Positions 61,701-64,000 of a stretch of 64,000 bases of DNA are shown here, piece after piece. Below the pieces are notes generated by a model. It had not been told where the DNA came from and searched no databases. It saw nothing but the letters and a program-made list of their open reading frames with translations. Position 1 is the stretch's first letter, and each line of letters starts with the position of its first letter. Origin of the DNA: an uncultured Flavobacteriales bacterium. Lineage in GTDB: Bacteria; Bacteroidota; Bacteroidia; Palsa-965. The translations under genes and the position numbers were made by a program. Where the stretch lies: contig CALJIF010000055.1 in the NCBI GenBank assembly GCA_937974275.1, positions 48,093-112,092 of the forward strand, in the 5' to 3' direction.

Positions 61701-62093
61701 GATACCTTTATCCAGCAGTTCAATAGCCGCATCATACTTCTTCATTTCTTTTAATGCAATGCCACCGATATTATAAAAATCCGCATCTATACGTGATTTT
61801 AACTCCGTGCCACGCACAGCAACTACCCAACACATGCTGTCTTCTTTCTCGTTCAAATAACACTTGGCCATTTCGAACTGCGCACGATAATACAAGGAAT
61901 CGTTACGACTGATTTTTTTGTACAGCGGAATAGCCTTGCTGTAACGGCCTTGATACTGGAAGATATCACCTTGTAAGAGTACGTCTCTTGCATCGATCAG
62001 TTCAGGATCCTGAACGGCCTGCTGCGCGAAACCTATGTGGGTGATTAACGAGAAAACTACGAGAAGCGAGAAAAGCGGGTTTTTGTTCGTCAT
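58773..62093 (-). CDS. Large TPR and MORN/YwqK-type repeat protein
   Basis: 1106 residues. Signal peptide ending GFAQ. TPR-like repeats cover residues ~30–220 (SKAIPLYKKISRNDSLYYRAQF, KYAEAQKAFQSAITVNPYHA). Then follow about 25 MORN/YwqK-type units of 20–24 residues (WIYFHSRSGHVKGKGNFN, GPYEKYSLSGIMTEKGSF, DGEWIWYHDNGQIQEKENYKNG) to the end. Such YwqK-like repeats are common, long and unannotated in Bacteroidota; they are probably beta-hairpins in an outer-membrane or surface protein. The J-domain gene starts 3 bp after its stop. Function unknown. Confidence 0.85.
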   Translation of the reverse strand: MTNKNPLFSLLVVFSLITHIGFAQQAVQDPELIDARDVLLQGDIFQYQGRYSKAIPLYKKISRNDSLYYRAQFEMAKCYLNEKEDSMCWVVAVRGTELKSRIDADFYNIGGIALKEMKKYDAAIELLDKGISMYPYMYLLHYNKGLVYYNMKKYAEAQKAFQSAITVNPYHASSHFMLGKSAIEQGRVIPAILSFEFYLLVDPTSDRALKVVTQLEDIMGGNYDVDPDVEVERSESGDGCFDDILQVIESKAALSETYQNKTKINLKMVKQRQMLFEKLKYQEGTNNWWMDYYVPFFVDIQKNNHWVSYAHYTLMGIQNESVRKGVKKNKKKITAFAKWAGKEIVERTKHPAYEELKDKTGKRDIFYYENNIVGGVGHQDDKGEPVGEWIYFHSRSGHVKGKGNFNAMNKRDGEWIWYHDNGQIQEKENYKNGLREGEFISYYDNGNIQTKGSYVNDKLDGPYEKYSLSGIMTEKGSFKADKADGQIVLYHVNGKVSVDGSYKMGKIDGPLKQYDKFGVLRREIMFVGDKRNGAYKEFDHNNKLITEGEYRNGDEFGKWKYYYNDGSNRMEGSFASGGKKEGLWKEFYKNGTVAQETNYKAGNLEGLQITYTKSGKKVSERKYKADALVAVTFWNEAGKELGKFDIVGRTTVTEYYENGNRAAEGDYVNGKKSGEWNTYHPISGWRITKEEFYQGELDGTRKEYYPNGKVRSQLNFKNGSRRGLLKSFYINGILETEGWLIGDEREGNWYSYNERGIMTSHNYYVEDEQVGYQVGFDHRGRKREEVEVKQGMVWSRTEFDTTGQVRVKWVSDKGTGTFIAKHTSGTDEMRFNYEKGYLQGSLYRGTYYGKPTLETQFEYGEQKGLRKEYYAMSGNLYFESNYERGVKHGNSKGYYDNGNLRWDENYDYGDQEGMQKYYHDNGMIARELPYEEDDINGEARYYNLAGKLAYIRYYRDGYLTDIAPVDAEGKAGAKISLEQEDVTIRIVLPDSSKFVEGAFKNGRQHGKWITYYPDGKIYKEENYVYGDLEGEVKWYHPNGQLWKQLNYYADRLEGEQKFFNADGTPEHTEYWLLDDAFGTWTYYEKGAPVKTLKMYDDKVIEEKKLK

Positions 62094-62164
62094 ATAATAT
62101 AGTTAATGGATGCCCGAAGATAGGGACTTTCGGGCGCTTTCAAAAGTTCAAAGACGTGTAACAA

Positions 62165-62575
62165 CTAAGCGCTGAGAGCGCTTTGCAAAGAACTCACCAA
62201 TGCCTTACGGTGAAAAGAAAAATTGGCGGTATCGTGTTGTTCAATCCAAAGGAACAAATCCAGCGCCACCTGCAACTTGGAGCGCGACCTGACCGGATCA
62301 ACTTCCAACAAGAGTTCACCTTCTGTTTTTAAAGCGGAAGCAATGATTTCCAATTGACCATAGGTAAAAACTTCGCGCTGCTGCATGATTTCTATCAACT
62401 GCGTTGCGTTCAACCCGTCGATAACATCAGCATCTAATTGCAAATAGTCGTGATAACCGCGTCGTACCAGCTCCAACGCTTCCTGATTACGTTCCTGCGC
62501 TTTTAAACCCATAGCTTTCGCAATGGTATGCGCATATTCTTCAATTAATCGTTGAATGTAGTCGCGTTTAAGCAT
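62165..62575 (-). CDS. DUF6483-like helical protein
   Basis: 136 residues, all-helical and soluble, starting MLKRDYIQRLIEEYAHTIAKAMGLK with a repeat-like segment ERNQEALELVRRGYHDYLQLD. This matches the style of DUF6483, a small cytoplasmic family of unknown role. It lies 6 bp after the first TPM gene and may be read with the LemA–TPM cluster. Confidence in the family name is moderate. Confidence 0.7.
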   Translation of the reverse strand: MLKRDYIQRLIEEYAHTIAKAMGLKAQERNQEALELVRRGYHDYLQLDADVIDGLNATQLIEIMQQREVFTYGQLEIIASALKTEGELLLEVDPVRSRSKLQVALDLFLWIEQHDTANFSFHRKALVSSLQSALSA

Positions 62576-62581
62576 AACCGT

Positions 62582-63400
62582 TTACCATTTCCCTCCGGCA
62601 CCACCGCCGCTGAAACCACCGCCACCAAATCCGCCGAAACCGCCACCACCGCCGCCGCCGAAGCCACCACCAAATCCACCGCGACCAAAACCGCCACCGT
62701 AATAACCGCGTCCGCGCCCCATTGTAGCACCGCCGCCGCCGCCACCGCGAGAGAATAAAAACAAGAGAATAATAACAATGACAATGAAAGGCAATAATTT
62801 CCGAAAGCTTAATTTACTTTTCTTGGGAGCGGCTGCAGCATCATCAAACTGATCCTTCGCCATTTCCATAATAGCGGTGGTAACACGATCAAGCCCCTGA
62901 TAAAAATTACCATCCGAAAATTCAGGCTTTAATATGTCGTTAATTAAATGGCTATTCCTTGTCGCATTTATTTTCGGATGAAGTCCGTCACCCACAGCAA
63001 TAAACATATCGCGTTGTCCTTCACCTCCCGTGGGTTTAATTAAAATGACAACTCCGTTATCGTATTTGCCGGTTCCAACGCCCCATTTTTCTCCGATGTA
63101 GGTTGCAAATTCCCATGCCGGATAACCGGCCAAATCATCCACGATAACAATGGTAATTTGATTTGAAGTCTCTCGATTAAAAGCAACCAGTTTCTCCTCT
63201 AACTTTTGTTCTTCTGCACCACTTAAAAAGTCGGGGAATTCTTTCGAAAAATTATTGACGAGTCGCGGTGGATTTTTAGGATCCGGAATGCCTTCGTACT
63301 TGTCACGTGCATCCGCAGTATTCGCAGATAAGAAGAGCAACAAAAATGCTACAACACTTAATAATCCCGACGCAAGGCGCTTACCCAAAACTGATCTCAT
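62582..63400 (-). CDS. TPM-domain protein with Gly-rich C-terminal tail
   Basis: 272 residues. Signal peptide (to about NTADARD), then a TPM (TPM_phosphatase, YgcG-type) domain (about 55–175: EQKLEEKLVAFNRETSNQITIVIVDDLAGYP, GEKWGVGTGKYDNGVVILI), one membrane helix (about 205–222) and a Gly/Phe-rich tail (about 60 residues). The tail is a known trait of this family. These proteins are thought to be periplasmic with phosphatase-like fold and often sit next to LemA, as here. It overlaps the second TPM gene by 20 nt. Confidence 0.92.
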   Translation of the reverse strand: MRSVLGKRLASGLLSVVAFLLLFLSANTADARDKYEGIPDPKNPPRLVNNFSKEFPDFLSGAEEQKLEEKLVAFNRETSNQITIVIVDDLAGYPAWEFATYIGEKWGVGTGKYDNGVVILIKPTGGEGQRDMFIAVGDGLHPKINATRNSHLINDILKPEFSDGNFYQGLDRVTTAIMEMAKDQFDDAAAAPKKSKLSFRKLLPFIVIVIILLFLFSRGGGGGGATMGRGRGYYGGGFGRGGFGGGFGGGGGGGFGGFGGGGFSGGGAGGKW

Positions 63401-63818
63401 TGCTTAATTCGTTAGGATTATCGGGTGTTTTAGGGAAATGTTGTGCCAAGATTTGACCGCATGCTTTTACCGCAGCAATCAATCCATCTGCATAGTGTTG
63501 TTTCCCGAAATGCACTTGCAATTCGTGTACGACACTTGCCCAAAAATGTTCCGGAACAACACGATTAATGCCTTCATCACCAACAATTGCAAGTTTGCGC
63601 GACTTCACAGCGATGTAAATCAGAACGCCTGAACGTTCCGCCGTGCGATCCATTTCCAAACGACGAAAAATATCCACCGCGTGTTTATACGGATCGCTCC
63701 AACACCAGTTCTCGAGGTGAATACGAATTTCTCCTATCGTATGTAATTCGGCTTCGCCAATGGCAGCCTCAACACGTGCTTTGTCCGGTTCCGTGAGTAA
63801 ATCGGTAATGGCTGACAT
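63381..63818 (-). CDS. Second TPM-domain protein
   Basis: 145 residues without a signal peptide or membrane helix. TPM features: EAELHTIGEIRIHLENW, DRTAERSGVLIYIAVKSRKLAIVGDEGINRVVP and LIAAVKACGQILAQHFP. It is a shorter, apparently cytoplasmic partner of the Gly-rich TPM protein, whose gene overlaps its 3' end by 20 nt. The LemA gene lies 5 bp upstream, so LemA–TPM–TPM is one operon, an arrangement seen in many bacteria. Confidence 0.93.
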   Translation of the reverse strand: MSAITDLLTEPDKARVEAAIGEAELHTIGEIRIHLENWCWSDPYKHAVDIFRRLEMDRTAERSGVLIYIAVKSRKLAIVGDEGINRVVPEHFWASVVHELQVHFGKQHYADGLIAAVKACGQILAQHFPKTPDNPNELSNEISFG

Positions 63819-63823
63819 TCCGA

Positions 63824-64000
63824 TTATTTTTTGAAATCGAATTCCACCTTCGGCGCTTTATCAGCACCGGCATCGGCTTCAAAATATGGCATAGTCTTGA
63901 ATCCGAAGATACCTGCCCAAATGTTACGCGGGAATTTCTGGACCATCGTGTTATAGTCGCCCGTGATATTGTTATAATCTGTGCGGGCTTTCTTAATCAT
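63824..64000 (-). CDS. lemA: LemA-family protein, C-terminal part (5' end beyond the window)
   Basis: The last 58 residues in frame with the window edge. The segment KARTDYNNITGDYNTMVQKFP, then NIWAGIFGFKTMPYFEAD and KVEFDFKK, is the conserved C-terminus of LemA. LemA proteins are membrane-anchored four-helix proteins of unknown exact role. The stop is 5 bp before the start of the second TPM gene. The N-terminal helix and membrane anchor lie upstream of the window. Confidence 0.9.
   Translation of the reverse strand: MIKKARTDYNNITGDYNTMVQKFPRNIWAGIFGFKTMPYFEADAGADKAPKVEFDFKK

Overview
This window is chromosomal DNA of a Bacteroidota bacterium, most likely of the Flavobacteriales. The signs are secreted proteins ending in type IX secretion (T9SS) sorting domains of types A and B, a PorP/SprF–OmpA pair beside a SprB-like adhesin, LytS/LytTR systems with 'two-component propeller' sensors, and promoters with the phylum's TAnnTTTG -7 element. 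The order is inferred from gene style. I saw no tRNA, rRNA, insertion sequence, CRISPR array or prophage.

Layout. 1–10.3 kb: the 3' end of a thioester alpha-2-macroglobulin, a minus-strand envelope-folding cluster (three SurA/parvulin-type proteins and a MoxR ATPase), and small secreted proteins and lipoproteins. 10.3–23 kb: a long minus-strand block with DUF4159, a 1738-residue propeller/PAS/GAF/SpoIIE sensor phosphatase, a TIMP-like protein, hutH overlapping hisS, a secreted protein and ettA. 23–33.5 kb (plus): a T9SS subtilase, a small membrane protein with a UbiA prenyltransferase, then adhesin–PorP/SprF–OmpA. 33.5–43.2 kb: TerC, a small ORF–PadR–PspC operon, a cupin gene flanked by two related candidate small RNAs, a His-rich membrane protein, a fused E1 dehydrogenase, a T9SS cargo protein, murQ and its conserved partner. 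43.2–54.4 kb (minus): three T9SS cargo genes, a LytTR regulator with its LytS-type kinase, a Gre-like protein, an Uup-type ABC-F ATPase and a rhomboid protease. 54.4–64 kb: a TonB-dependent receptor, another candidate small RNA, a J-domain protein, a large TPR/MORN-type protein, and a DUF6483-like–TPM–TPM–LemA cluster.

Most notable: the kinase/LytTR pair (47.6–51.3 kb) sits beside three sites that each carry two copies of a 15-bp element of core GACTTTGT at an exact 21-bp period. Each lies exactly 27 bp before a TAnnTTYG -7 element on the minus strand. Two sites precede T9SS cargo genes; the third lies in the 3' untranslated region of a cargo gene and would drive a roughly 100-nt terminated RNA. 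This looks like a compact local regulon read directly from sequence.

A second non-coding signal is a pair of small RNA candidates around the cupin gene. They share two sequence blocks, end in strong terminators, and start from promoters resembling ECF-sigma promoters (GTAAC-N16/17-CGTC). The PadR/PspC operon upstream has a promoter of the same form.
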